From NCBI GenBank assembly GCA_900175165.2, contig FWWN02000604.1, positions 54,367-118,366 of the forward strand: DNA of 64,000 nucleotides. The letters are read 5' to 3'. The notes under the pieces were generated by a model. It had not been told where the DNA came from. It searched no databases and saw only the letters and a program-made list of their open reading frames with translations. This document shows positions 11,884-23,609 of this stretch, in pieces. Source of the stretch: Rhizomucor pusillus. Lineage: Eukaryota; Mucoromycota; Mucoromycetes; Mucorales; Lichtheimiaceae. The position numbers were made by a program, and so were the translations under genes. The stretch's first letter is position 1. The number at the start of each line of letters is the position of its first letter.

Positions 11884-12638
11884 TTACTCCATGTCAACGT
11901 CCTCCTCTTGTTGCTGAGCGTTCTTCTGTGCCAAGAGTTCTTTCTCGACGAGACCGTCGTCGTCGTAGACTAGAACTCCCTGTTTCCAAGTACCGTACTT
12001 TAAGCCGATTTCCTTGTTGCGGTTGTACTCGCGCGCAATATCGTCGGCATTGCCCTTCCAGCCTCGATACAGTTGCAAGTTTTGGCGTCCTATGAGTCGA
12101 ATGCACTTTATCCGGAGGTCATTGGTTGACTGTGAACTCGTTGTTAGTTGAGAAGGATAATCTGATCTGCTGTTATATACTTGCCCATTTGGGAAGGAGC
12201 TCCCTGGATATTTCTCCAAAGTTGCCGATGCCGTACTTTTCGATACCTTGAATGAGCAGCTGCTTTTCAACTTCTGTCCATTTCCTCGCCTCCTCGGCCT
12301 TTGCACCCTTGGGTGGTCGAAAGTAGCTAGAAACAGAGAAATTGAGCAAGACTGCTAATACTCGCTTATCCCTAAACATACTCTTGATTGAGAGTGCCGT
12401 CAGAATAGATCATGTTCTTTGTAATTTCAAACTCGGGCCGTATGCAAAACTTTAGCCGCAATCGTTTGACCCATTCCTGCTTTGCTTTTTCCTTTTCTTC
12501 CTCGGGGCTCAATGCACGTTCTTGCTGATCCTTGTTTGCATCCCCAACTTCGAGGTCATTGGTATCTTCAACATCAACCACCATTTCTGCGCTGTTGGTG
12601 CTGGTGCTGGATGCAGGTTCTTCCGCTGGTGTTGACAT
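11884..12638 (-). CDS. SANT/Myb-like domain protein
   Basis: 214-residue nuclear-type protein. Exons: 12382-12638, 12185-12326, 11884-12129. After an acidic, Ser/Glu-rich N-terminus it has YFRPPKGAKAEEARKWTEVE then KQLLIQGIEKYGIGNFGEIS, a single Myb/SANT-type helix-turn-helix with spaced tryptophans, followed by DLRIKCIRLIGRQNLQLYRGWKG and an acidic tail. This arrangement is a conserved, poorly studied eukaryotic family; DNA or chromatin binding is inferred. The second intron (12130-12184) needs a GC donor (GCAAGT), since the nearby GTATAT donor leads to a stop. An upstream in-frame ATG at 12746 would add 36 residues, but MSTPAEEPASS looks like the real start. Confidence 0.78.
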
Positions 12639-12947
12639 TAGTGCTTCAAAGAGAGAGAAGCGGTGTTCGTGCCTGAAAGAAAGAGCACGCGCGCTGGGTC
12701 GCGTCAAGTCACGAAATCCCCGCCAAGTCGAATCAAGTTGTTCCATGTATGATATAGATTAAGATCATATATAGCAAAAGCAATAGGCAACAACAAAAAA
12801 GGGTCAAGATGTTTTGCTTTGTACATTGTATCAATGCTTTTTAATTTATTTATATTATAGAATGTCATGGGCGCAAAATATACAAAGTGATATAGAATCT
12901 AAACTTACGTGCGTAAAAAAGGAGCGAATATAATGGAGGATGATGTC

Positions 12948-15900
12948 TTACAACTTGAACAAAATACGACCCTTCTGCGGTTTGGCAGCCCGGCGCTTGA
13001 TCGCCCAAGAGCGAGCAACACCAAGTACGATAACGCGCTCCCAGATGGCCGTAGCAAGGCAGTTTCCAAGAATGAATCCCCACAGTTGCCAACGGAACCA
13101 TTTTGGCAAGACGTTGTGACCCAAGGGTGAGTTGTATGGTTCAATGTGCCAGTAAGGCATCGGGTATCCCAATTGGTCATGCAACACTTCAGCTGTACCG
13201 CAGTTTATACGGAACTATATCATTTTTCAGTCACTCATACCCTCCCAAACACTAACTTTTATACTTACAATGCAGCTGTATGGATTAGGATCAGCAAGAG
13301 TCAAGAAGCTCGTGCTCACAAAGAAGCAGCACCAGATAAACACAAGAATGTAGTTGCGCCACCACGACTGACGGAATACTGATCCAAAGTTGACAAGAGC
13401 GCCGTTGTTGAAGAACTGGAACAAAACAACCAAAGAGATAACTTCTGCTTCATAGTTGTCGCCCAGCAACCACCACTTTGCAGAGTCAATAGCACTGCTG
13501 TCGAATTCGTTGCAGACAAACCAATCCTGCTGGAAAAGCCAGATGACGCTTTAAAAGATAACGATGATGTGTGAGATATATCATCTTTTGCTTTACTTTT
13601 GAACCTTATGAGTTCATACCTGCCGACAATGAACCAAAAGTTGATAAAGACAACACCCAGGCAGGAAGCCAATGTCTGTGGACCAACAGGTTTGGCGGTC
13701 GGACGAGACGGGCCCAGTTTCTTTGCAGGTCGAGCTTGCGTAATTGCAAACGTCATAAACGTAGTAATGAAACCTAGAGCCTCCAATGTCAGTTATAATT
13801 TAAAATTGTTGTTTTTTGAAAAAAATACTTGCCATCGATCGTGATCCAAATAGGTTGATATGCAATGACAGTAAAGTAGAACATGAGTAATTCCCAAAAA
13901 GCCATGCATTCACCGTAGAAAATCAAAAACTTGTAGTTTGCAAAGCTGGTTGCCAATGCAGATCGACCCTGCTTCAAGAGCTCCACGCATTGCATGATAG
14001 ATCTATGTATATATCCTGATTAACATCAAAATGTGAAAAAACCCAAAATTGTCTTGACATTCACCTGTTGTTTGTGCTGAAGGGCGAGACAATGGACGCT
14101 TCTGCTTCGGAAAGTGCGAGACCGACGTGGGCAGCGCGCAAAGCACCGCAATCATTGCCACCGTCACCGCACATGCCAGTGACACCCTTCTCCATATGCA
14201 GACGGACGCACTGCACCTTATCGGTAGGAGTCATGCGGGCAAAGACACGAGTGTGAAGCAGGTATTTGCGCATCTTGTTCTGTGCCATCAATGCCTCGAA
14301 AGCACGGCCGGTTACTGCCAGCTCGACGTTCTTTTCGTGGTCTTCCCTGGGATCGTCTTGAAGCACTCTGTCAACATCCTCTTGGCTTCCAGAGTCCACA
14401 TCGTGCCAAACAATTGAGCCGTTCACCAAGTCACCAAGGAGAACGCGCTGGTGGGGTGCAATCATACCACACTGGCGGGCAATAAAGATACCGGTCAATG
14501 CAGTGTCACCAGTGATCATGACCACGCGAGTGTCGCCTTCCTTGAGCTCTGCAATAGCTTGAGGAGTATCGTCCTTGAGCATGTTGCGGAACAGGATAAA
14601 ACCGGCGAACGAACATCCTGTCTCCAATTCGTCTCGAGTCATGGATTTGATGATTTCCAAGCTGACATCTTGTCCGAGAACACCGAGGTCACGGTGGGCC
14701 AAGGACAGAACATAGCAGCCCTCTTGAGCGTACTTGGCAGCCTTCTGGTCGTAATCCTGCGGAATGGATTCCGGAGCAGAAAGATGCTTGACACGTTCAA
14801 ACGAGCCCTTCAAAAATACGTGAACGTGGTTGGTGACAGAGTCCAAAACTGCAACAGATTGCGAAGCACGCGCGTGCACAAACTCGAAGCGACGAAGAAC
14901 ATGCACCGGAGTAGGCTTTTCGTTCGGGTTGGTTGCAGGTCGGTTCAACGTGTCGAGGTACTGCTTATCGCTAGGTGGCAAAAGTTCCCACTTCATCGCA
15001 TGGAACGATTCAATATCGACCGGATTACCGATAAACTGATCGTGGACTTTGGTGACAGCATGGCAGGTTGCAATACCCATTGCGAGCACAGGCTCCATTT
15101 GCAGCGGATCAGTTTGGCGTTCGGGGAAGGTATGTGCACCGACACTGACAGGAGTAGGAACGGCGCCGTAAAATTCCAAACCTTCACGGGTCAGAGTGCC
15201 GGTCTTGTCAAAGCAAAAGATACGGACTTTGCCAGACAAGTTGATGCGAGGCAAGTCCAAGCAAAGAATTTTCTTTCCACGGAGACGCGCAGCACACACA
15301 GATTGATTGATGGTGAACGCAGCTGGCAGCAAAGGGGAGAAAATTTCAGACAGGATGAAAACACCGTAGAACCAGCTAGTAATGTTGCCGCGACCCATGA
15401 GCCAGAGAGTCAAAGCAAACGCGATTCCACCCCAAAGGAGCAAAATACAGATAGCAAGCTTGATGTGCTCATTGAAGATAAAGTTCACAGGCGAGGGGAA
15501 AAGAATCTTGTGAATCAGCATACCCTTCTCACTCGCGATACCAGTGCGCAGTGCCAGTGCATGGACGCGGCCATCCCCGTCACCGGCAGGAGTGATCTGT
15601 GATACGATCGTACCGGCAAACAACGTATTGTTCTTGCCCGAACCCATCATATCATACTCGGCATCGTCGTTGTGTATAGCAATTTTACGGATGGGCATCG
15701 CTTCGCCGGTCAATGAAGATTCATTCACGACTACAGTGCCAGATAGAATGACAGCATCGCAAGGAACTATATCATTCTCATGCAATTCAAAGACGTCACC
15801 GGGCACGAGCTCGGCGCTCGAGACATCGTGCTTCCACTCGCCATCTCGCAGAATATTGACTTTGCTGACATCTTCGGCCATTGCCTTGATACGATACTCC

Positions 15901-17807
15901 GCACGCAAACGCAAGATGATGCGGATGAACGCTGACAGCAAAATGATACATGTTTGCACGAGACCCATTTGGAAATATTGAAAGTAGCTATGACAAAGAA
16001 TTAACCAGTGCTCAACTTTTAAACGGATCTGGTATATTTTCGATACTTACTACCAAACCCACATGCACATCATTTGGTACAAGTACAAGAATGAACTGAA
16101 TCTACATCGATCGGTTAATATCTCGTCATCTATAAGCAGCAGAGTGAAAGATGACTTACTCTTGAGCAATGGCCATAGGAATTGTGGGCACGCGCACTTT
16201 AATCAAGTTGGAGCCCAATAGACCTTGGCGCGCTTCGGCTTCCTTGGTCGTGATACCCTTACCGTATTCGTGCAGGGTGCGATGCGTGTTGCCGAGATCA
16301 AATTCGTAAGGTTCGAATCTGTGCTTATCCGCATTAAACACGTAGCGCATGCATTGATATTCAAAGTATCGGAGACCGTTGGAGGTGAAGCAGACTGGGC
16401 AAGTTTCAACGATAATGTCCATGCTAAAGAAGAGAAAAGTAAGATAGGCACGTAGAATAGAATTATATGATTTATACGACTTACTTGAAACGTTTGCGAA
16501 GGATTGATTCCATTTGACGAAGTTTCGCAATCAATTTGCTGCCATCATCCAAGAAGATCAATTCTTCCTGGCGTCTCTCGACCTGAACGTATTTCGATGT
16601 ATGTGCGTAAGATTCGATGCGAAAATAGTTGCGGATACGTCGACGTGAGAATAGGACGACAGCGAACCAGGCAGCCGAAATGTGCCAGACTGCGCAGAAT
16701 ATCTTGGATGACAGATCGCTGGTCAAGAAGATCGCAAAAGCTGCCCCACCTAGATTTCCGTCTGATGATGTTGTACAAAAGAGGTTATTACGTGTTAAGA
16801 TCACATGAACTCAGATTTTTTTTCCTTCCAGACCAGATCTACTTACAGTAGTCGCTCACAAGACAGCCCAGGAAGACAAGGAACAACAAGGTAACAACAA
16901 CCACCGATCCAAGGCCAAACAAACCAAAGTAGTCAGTGTTGTATCCACGAAATCGAAGGCGTTCTGAATCTTGCAAGGACGAAGTGTCTGATACGTTATC
17001 GTGCTCTTGCATCTTCTTATCTTTCTCGTTATCGACGTCTTCGATAGCAGCAGCGGCAGCAACAGCTTTTTCATTGACGGCTGAGCTTGCTTCCTTGGCA
17101 GCGATTGCCATTTCGCGATGGAATTTGGCTTCACGCAAGGTCTTATAGACGTGCCAAAGACCGAGAATCGCAGCCTCGATGCCCATCAATGACCAAACAG
17201 CTTTCCACATGGGCTCAGTGAAAGTAAAGTACGGATTGGGCGCAGCGGGGCATTGCAGCCAGATCGAGGGCGTAAAGTCGGTACCCCAGACGCCGGCGTT
17301 GGATATATTAGCAGCGGCGGCACAGACAGCCATGGTTTGGTCTGTGGCGTTATCCGGTTGAAAGTGAGTAATGTTGACTGTCTGGCCAGCAGCGCAAGGT
17401 ACATAATTGGTATAAGCCGAGTTATCTTCACTGCATGTGCATGCATTGGCTACCCCGTCGCAGGAAGTCTTGCAGGTGCCGTCCCCGCAAAACATCTGAC
17501 CGGTGGGACATGTAGGTGCAAGGGCTGACGGACAATAACTGTGGTCGGTCACGCACAGCAGAGGACATGAGACGTTATACTGTGGCTTCAAGGGACATTT
17601 ATTCCCATGCAAGTCATAATCGTTGACTTAAAATATATATACACACGAGTCAGATCACACAGCTGTTACTGTTTTACAATGTTTGGGAGGAACGTTAGCG
17701 TCTTGTCACGTACCTGTCTCGAACACAGGAAGAGCCGATGCGCCTTGGTTAGTGATCAGGAGTACTCCTGCAGCGAGTACGCCAAGGATCAATGCAGTCG
17801 CTCTCAT
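12948..17807 (-). CDS. P5-type ATPase with signal peptide and Cys-rich ectodomain
   Basis: 1419-residue P5-type ATPase (ATP13A/Ypk9-like), probably in endomembranes. Ten exons: 17714-17807, 16847-17626, 16485-16761, 16160-16423, 16051-16101, 14065-15987, 13833-14002, 13620-13773, 13269-13548, 12948-13214. Order: signal peptide (MRATALILGVLAAGVLLI), a luminal domain with 13 Cys (CGDGTCKTSCDG) and four N-glycosylation sequons, a helix, a charged linker, then a P5 core: RYFEYQCMRYVFN, VNESSLTGEAMP, DKTGTLT with Asp about residue 749, MITGDT, and MCGDGGNDCGALRAAHVGLA. TM4 reads FSPLLPAAFTIN where P5B has PPALP and P5A PPELP. One intron (13774-13832) has a GC donor. Known P5B pumps export polyamines from lysosomes; the substrate here is unknown. 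Confidence 0.93.
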
Positions 17808-19959
17808 CGATAAAGACAATGACGACTGGTTGTTGACGGTATATCGATGATCACGGGCGAGGTGGAGGAGAGAGAGAGGGAGAAGTGAAAGGAAATTTTG
17901 TCACTGTTGAAAATCTGCCCAAACAAAAAGTTGATGTTCCGAACCCGCGGATTTTCCCCTCCAGCTGAAACTCCGGAGTTTGCCCCTGCCAATCATTTGT
18001 GATAGAAAAGACGAGAACTTGATGACACTCGATAACACTTTGCCGTTGCTGAATGGAAATGCTGAATCTAGCAAGAGTTTTTCTATAACATTCTGCAATG
18101 TCGGATGCTGCGTACACCACCTGTACAGCTTGATCCTTGGCAGTGGACCCTAAAAATTTTTTTCAGACAAGAACTACCCCCCAGCAGTTCTACTTCATCG
18201 CAACCACAGAGATGTTGTGAGGAGTAGTGATATTATGCTCTCTGCTTTGCTGCAAAGAAAAGAAATTCTCTAGATCAAGTTAGATCCTGCAGGGACTGGC
18301 AGCATGTAAACATGAAAATGAAACGCGCAAAACGCTTCCTCGTCGTCGTGGGAGTATTACTCTTCTGCATATTCAATAATACAAATTGATGCGGTTTCTC
18401 TTTTACCTTGGCAACTATGATTCGACGCCGACAGTTAGCTATGAATTGTTTGCATGCAAATACAAGGATTTGCGGCAAAGCAGAAGTATCTGAGAGCTTC
18501 AAGCAAGAAAGAGAATGGAGAATACTAGTGTAACCTGCTTTGGTTTTCTTTTGCATTGAGAGTGAAAGAAAAAAGGTACGATGCTTAAATATAGCTGTGA
18601 ATGTGGCGATGGTAGATCTGATACTGATACGCAGCAGTAGCGATGTATGGCACGTGTCTCGCTCAAAATTTGATTCTGCCAATGGTGTCTTGTACGATGC
18701 GATACCGGTGACGAGATATTCCTACTTTTTTCCCATGTTCTCACGGACGCCACATGCATGCGCTGTGATGGAAAGAAGATTAGACTCGTAACCTTTGCAG
18801 GGACTGGCTGATTTACGTAATCGATCTAGGAATGTCCATCAGTATTATTGTTGCGGCAGGGTATTAATGGCGCATCCGTTGATTAACCAAAAAGGTGGGG
18901 GATGGGGGACTCACCCCGAATTCGGTACATTTTGCCCTTTTTGCAGAGTTCGGTGAAAGAAAAAAAAGGAAAATCGAGTTGGGACGGGTAATGGCAACCA
19001 ATTCCTCGGGCTCGGAGCATATACGCTGCTGTTATTTGCAAAATTCATGTTCCTTAATTTAGATAGAGAAATACAAGAATCAAGGTAACCGTACCACAGG
19101 GTAAAGAAAACGCCCACCAGTTTTAAATCGCAACATTCTATAGATGGGAGTGAGTTTTGGAAAACATGAAGATGCGGTACCCGCGTGTTTTTTCTTCGGC
19201 TGCTGCTCAATAGGAAAGCAGGGCTGATCTCAGATCTTGGTCTCTATGATCTCTGATTGTGCGCTGGGTGCCCTGAAGCCTAATTAAGCTTTTGTTTGTG
19301 CAGGTGAGAACGCAATCTTGCTGAGACAGCCAATCAATCTATCGATAAGCCTTGTGCCCCGTATTCATGTGAGAAAGACAAAGACAGAGATTCTTTCTAT
19401 GCTTGTTCTTTCTTTACGCTGATGGGAAACCACTGAGAAAAACGCTGGACTTTAGCTGCTCCCACGTGTTCGACCAAGGCTTATTGCCTTCACAGGTTGT
19501 CAAATGGACCTTGTCTCGTTACACATCAGGAGAAGGGAAACAAACGCACACGATGCGTGTAACAGTAGCTGTCTGCTTAAAATCATCTCGATTACCTTCG
19601 GACAAGTTTCCCGGGGTGAAGGTCGCATCACCATTTGGTTTCATCGGCCCATCGAGCCCCCCTTTTTCTCCTCTCTCTTCTCTCTTCTCTTCTCTTTCGC
19701 CTTTTCTTTTTTAGCCTTTTCTTTTCCATTTCCTTTCTAGATTTTCGCGCAACAGTAAACTTTGACGTAACAACAGCAAGAAAAACGAAACATGGAAGAG
19801 TATGACTCCCTTTCTCATTGTATTTTAAAAATGCAAGAGTCATCTGCTAACGTTTAGCAGCATTGTTAGCAGACCACCGCGCACTCGATCTCAGAGGTAT
19901 AGGATAACCATGACGTACACTTTATTCCAATGACGTCTTTTTGCTGAATATGTTGCCAG
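17808..19959. promoter_or_regulatory. Long divergent intergenic region (P5 ATPase / GATA factor)
   Basis: About 2.1 kb with no convincing gene. It should hold both promoters and the unplaced 5' exon(s) of the GATA-factor gene. A 12-base word (GCAGGGACTGGC) occurs near 18286 and again near 18797. The end (19670-19740) is a long pyrimidine run (TTCTCTTCTC type). A short frame from ATG 19792 (MEEYDSLSH) is a candidate first exon, but I could not find a phase-matching splice to the GATA exons. Confidence 0.35.
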
Positions 19960-21157
19960 TAGCGACAGTCTGCACTTGCCACCCATCTCTGCGATTGACA
20001 ATCTCTTGACCAGCAGGTCGTGGCAACCGCCTCCCCCCACAACATCATCATCTTCGCTATCAGCTCTGTCTTCTTCCTTCTCCAAACCAGCATCAGCATT
20101 TACGCTTCATCATCATCATCATCAACAACAACAGCAGCAACAAGAACAGTCTTCTCAGCATTATTCACATCATCGTTATCACGATCCATACCCGCATCAT
20201 CATCCGCCACCGCCACTTGGTTCTTCATCCCCCGCCGCTGTGTCACATATTCATTCTTTACCGCCAACAACATCGTCCGCATTGATCCGACCGTCACCTG
20301 TGCATCACGCGATTAAAAATATCATGGACAATGACATTGACGAGGTAACGATAGCACACGCGGGGTCGAGGTAAAAGAAAGTTGATTAATCCTATATATT
20401 CAAAAAGATTGTTCGCCACTGCCAATATCTGTGCGACACTATCGAGACCCAGAAAAAGGCGCAAAACGATCAACCGGACCAAATGCGACCATGGTTAGAT
20501 GAAATGATAACTCGCGCAAACGATATCCTGAATGCACTCCTGCGGCTGAGAAAGCACCAAATGAGTGCTGAGCTCACAAGACCTCAACCTCCACCGCCGC
20601 CTCCCGCTCCACCACAACAACCGCAGTTATCATCGCCGACAAGGCAGCAGCAGCAGCAGAGTCGGCGCATAACAACAAGCAATAGATCGTCGTCGCCCTA
20701 TTATTCGCAGGTAATAAAGGCAAGTCCCCACCGCTGCTGTTAAGGTACCGCAGCCAGGATATATATTGACGATCAAAGCAATTATTAGCTCAGCCACGAT
20801 GAAGTAACGTGGCGAACCATCGAAGGATCTCGAGTGAGACAAAGACGACGGACAAGGCGAACGACTTTTCCCGGCCGTTGCCATTCTTGCAATATTTCAG
20901 AAACCCCCGAATGGCGCCGAGGTCCTGACGGTGCGCGAACGCTGTGCAATGCATGCGGGTTACGTACGTATAACATTCAAGTATGTACAATAGACTATCG
21001 TCAACTCATCTCCGTTTTCTTTTAAAAAGATTACGCCAAATTAACCAGAAAAAGAGCTGCAGCAGCGACAGCAGCTGCTTCTGCCACCACCACCAACACC
21101 GGTACCTCGCAACACGCTGAAGAGAGTGTCTCGCTCTCAAGTTCATCTACACTGTGA
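19960..21157 (+). CDS. GATA-type zinc-finger transcription factor (5' end unresolved)
   Basis: Nuclear regulator with one GATA zinc finger near the C-terminus. Supported exons: about 19960-20344, 20408-20710, 20789-20963, 21030-21157. The finger runs [20 protein letters not shown] then [13 protein letters not shown] (C-x2-C-x18-C-x2-C) and is completed by splicing C|AT into [15 protein letters not shown]. The upstream part is rich in His, Gln, Pro and Ser ([15 protein letters not shown], polyPro) with one helical segment ([18 protein letters not shown] and onward). The first exon shown is open upstream to a TGA without an ATG, so a 5' exon is missing; all nearby acceptors need a phase-2 partner. 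Mucoralean GATA factors include nitrogen, light and iron regulators; the finger alone does not say which. Confidence 0.8.
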
Positions 21158-21303
21158 TCATCAATCGATCGTTGATTTCTCATCTTGTATTTCCATTTCT
21201 TCTTTTGTACAAATTGTATCAATTTTTTTCATCTTTTTTTCCTATTATTACTGCATACACACAACCAACACCAGACTACACTTTCGCATACACGGAACTA
21301 TTA

Positions 21304-22728
21304 CTACTCAGTTATACTTTTCTGTCGTACATTTGAAGCTTTTCGGGTATGCGAACTAGTTGCCGAATTGCTGTCTGCGGTCTTGAACAGTTTCATTTGC
21401 TCGGTCACATCCTCCAGCATCTCACGTGCCATTTGATACACTTCTGTGTCTTCCTTGTTGTACATGAGCGAGTTTGTCAGCATCAGTATCACGTCGCGCT
21501 CAAACTCCACCGTCGTTCGGATAGACTATAATTTGATGATGATGAGCCAAAAACTAATTATAATCTCAGGTCACGCAGATCTTTACCCCATTTTTGATCC
21601 GACTCTTGATCGTTTTGAGATCCATGGGTTGTTTCACAATGTCGTAGTATCGCGGAGCATTGGTTTCCTTGATTGGGTTCATAAACATTGCACCGTTCTT
21701 GTGATTAGCAATCTCTCGCCACATCAAGCTGATATTCTTTTGCCAAGATTTTTGCTGCTTTTGCTCATCCTTGAGTTGCCGTTTTCCCGCCGTGGTTGTG
21801 GTGGATGTGGGTGTAGGGGCATTGCTCTCACTGCCTGTCACGCTCTCCCCATCTGCAATGCTTTGACGATCAGTGGGTGCTTCCGGTGATTTGGATTCTA
21901 AAATCTCATCATCAGTTGCTGTTGGACAATAAAGAAATGATCTCCCTATTCACGGTACCTGAAATCAGATCTTCCCGCGGTTCTGCAGCTTCTTCTGCGT
22001 TTGATAGATCCTGCTCAGATGAGAGTTGCTCTTTATCTAAACTGATTGTGTAAGTTTTGCTGCAGTCTGTCCCTACTTTATAATAAAACCCACCTCCTAA
22101 AATCATCGACTCAGATTCATTGACCTCCACTGGTATGTCGAGACGCAGGCGCTTCGATGTTTGCTCCTCATCCTCCGCTTCTGCATATGATCGTTTGCTC
22201 GGTCTTGGTGGTTCCTTCTCCTCCTCTTGCTCCTTTTCTTCAGACTCCTTCGTCGCGTGCTGCTGCTGCTCTGGATGTTGCTCTGGAGTTCTGGAACTTC
22301 CAACTGCCTCGCTCGGCTGCTGACTCAGTTCCACCACTGCGGATTTGAAACTCTCGTCGGATGATAACGAGCCAAAATCATCGGCGGCCGGCTTTGCTGC
22401 TTCCACAACATCTGTTACTGCTGTGGTGTCAACTGTTGGTTGCTGCTGCTGCTGCGGTTGGGATCCAGGTTCGGCGGACGGAGATGTTGGAGTAAACGTC
22501 GGCGACGCTGGTTTGGTCGGTATTTCTTCATTTTCGACAGTTGTCGATGATGATGGCAATGTAATTTGGGTATCTGGTTCAGGCTGCTGCTGGCTAGCCA
22601 AGTTGTCTTGAGCAATCTTTGGAGGCTCTTCTGCTTGTTGCTTTTCCTCCTCCTGCATAGTCTCTCGTGTTGATTTCTGTTCGTCTTGTACTACTACAGT
22701 CTGCTGCTGTTGCTCCTGTTGCCGTTGC

Positions 22729-22775
<47 letters not shown>

Positions 22776-23491
22776 CTCATCACTCTGCTCTGCTGTTCGT
22801 GTTTCTTCTTCTTCCACTTCCTCCTCTTTTTTGACATGTGTTGCATCTTGCGTGGTCTCTGCATCGGGTGCCGGTGAGACTATCGACATTTCCTCTACTT
22901 TTCGTTTTTCCTCTTCCTTCTTCTTTTCCATAAAGTATTGCTGCAGTTGTTCATCCCATTTTCCTGCTTGGATCTCGTCGATATCCTGTTTTAACTGCTG
23001 TATCTTGTCCTCTTGCTCCTTAAGTATTGATTGCAAGTCTTCTCGGTGCTGAAGGTAGAATCGTCGTGCTAGTTTTATAACCGCTGGCATATCCTCTGCC
23101 GTTGCTGCCGCTGCTTGCTGTGCTTCCTGACGTTGCTGTCGTCTATATACGCCGGCTGCGTGAGTCTCATGTTTCGAGTATATCCGAGAGACAAAAAACC
23201 CTACTTTTCTGCTTCTAGTTCTTCCACCAACAAATGAAATTTCAAAGAGCATGTCTGGAAGGAATGTCAGCCACGAGAGAAAGGGGTGAGAGAGACGCGC
23301 ACGCGTGCATTCACCGTGGGTTAACATACCTTTTGCGTAAAGAAGTCCGGTCCACGATCGCTGAGGAGCGGATGATTTCGTAGGATCCGCGCGATCTGCG
23401 ACCAATTATTCTCGCCGTAGCGATATACAGCCTGGGAGAGTATTAATTTTTCTCTCGTGCTCCAATCGTCGTGAGAGGTCGCTGCTGACAT
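21304..23491 (-). CDS. BRD8/Bdc1-like bromodomain protein (NuA4 subunit)
   Basis: 649-residue nuclear protein. Exons: 23330-23491, 23205-23254 (50 nt), 21959-23142, 21587-21918, 21304-21525. The N-terminus has a SANT-like segment (DDWSTREKLILSQAVYRYGE then NNWSQIARILRNHPLL) followed by TCSLKFHLLVEELEAEK and a coiled coil, as in BRD8 and S. pombe Bdc1 of the TIP60/NuA4 acetyltransferase. The middle is acidic, with a polyQ run (about 22702-22773) and KKRR-like basic clusters. The C-terminus is a bromodomain (WREIANHKNGAMFMNPIKE, YYDIVKQPMDLKTIKSRIKN, FERDVILMLTNSLMYN). The small second exon was placed because it restores the conserved CS..(F)..L.EELEAEK motif; reading straight through the 23.2 kb region gives a non-family sequence. 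Confidence 0.88.
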
Positions 23492-23609
23492 TGCGAGAAA
23501 ATAACGAGTACCAATTTCCCCCACCATCATCGTACATTTTGGCCCTCCTCCACAGTCGCAGCCCAGATTGAAGCGCCGTCCGAAAATTTGAAGGATATTG
23601 ATTCCATGA
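23492..23609. promoter_or_regulatory. Compact bidirectional promoter (BRD8-like / Vms1)
   Basis: 118 bp between the divergent start codons of the BRD8-like gene (23491, -) and the Vms1 gene (23610, +). No TATA box is obvious. Confidence 0.45.

Noticed and set aside
14451..15602. A 383-codon open frame on the + strand inside the P5 ATPase gene
   Set aside because: It is antisense to the catalytic core exon, shows no domain, and exists because the real gene's codon use lacks the complementary stops.
16305..16325. GGTTCGAATC, similar to a tRNA B box
   Set aside because: It lies in an exon of the P5 ATPase and has no cloverleaf or A box upstream.
19628..19843. Lys/Arg/Glu-rich frame on the minus strand
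   Set aside because: It is a translation of a pyrimidine-rich promoter tract; no start context, domain or splice partners.
19792..19860. MEEYDSLSH... frame as the first exon of the GATA-factor gene
   Set aside because: No donor in it matches the phase required by the next exon, so it was not added to the model.
22031..22100. A possible 52-nt intron (GTGGGT...CAG) in the BRD8-like coding region
   Set aside because: Removing it brings an immediate in-frame stop, whereas reading through keeps the frame.
22702..22773. Regular TTG/CTG repeat resembling a satellite or short-repeat array
   Set aside because: It is a trinucleotide run coding for polyglutamine in the BRD8-like protein on the minus strand; there are no unique spacers.
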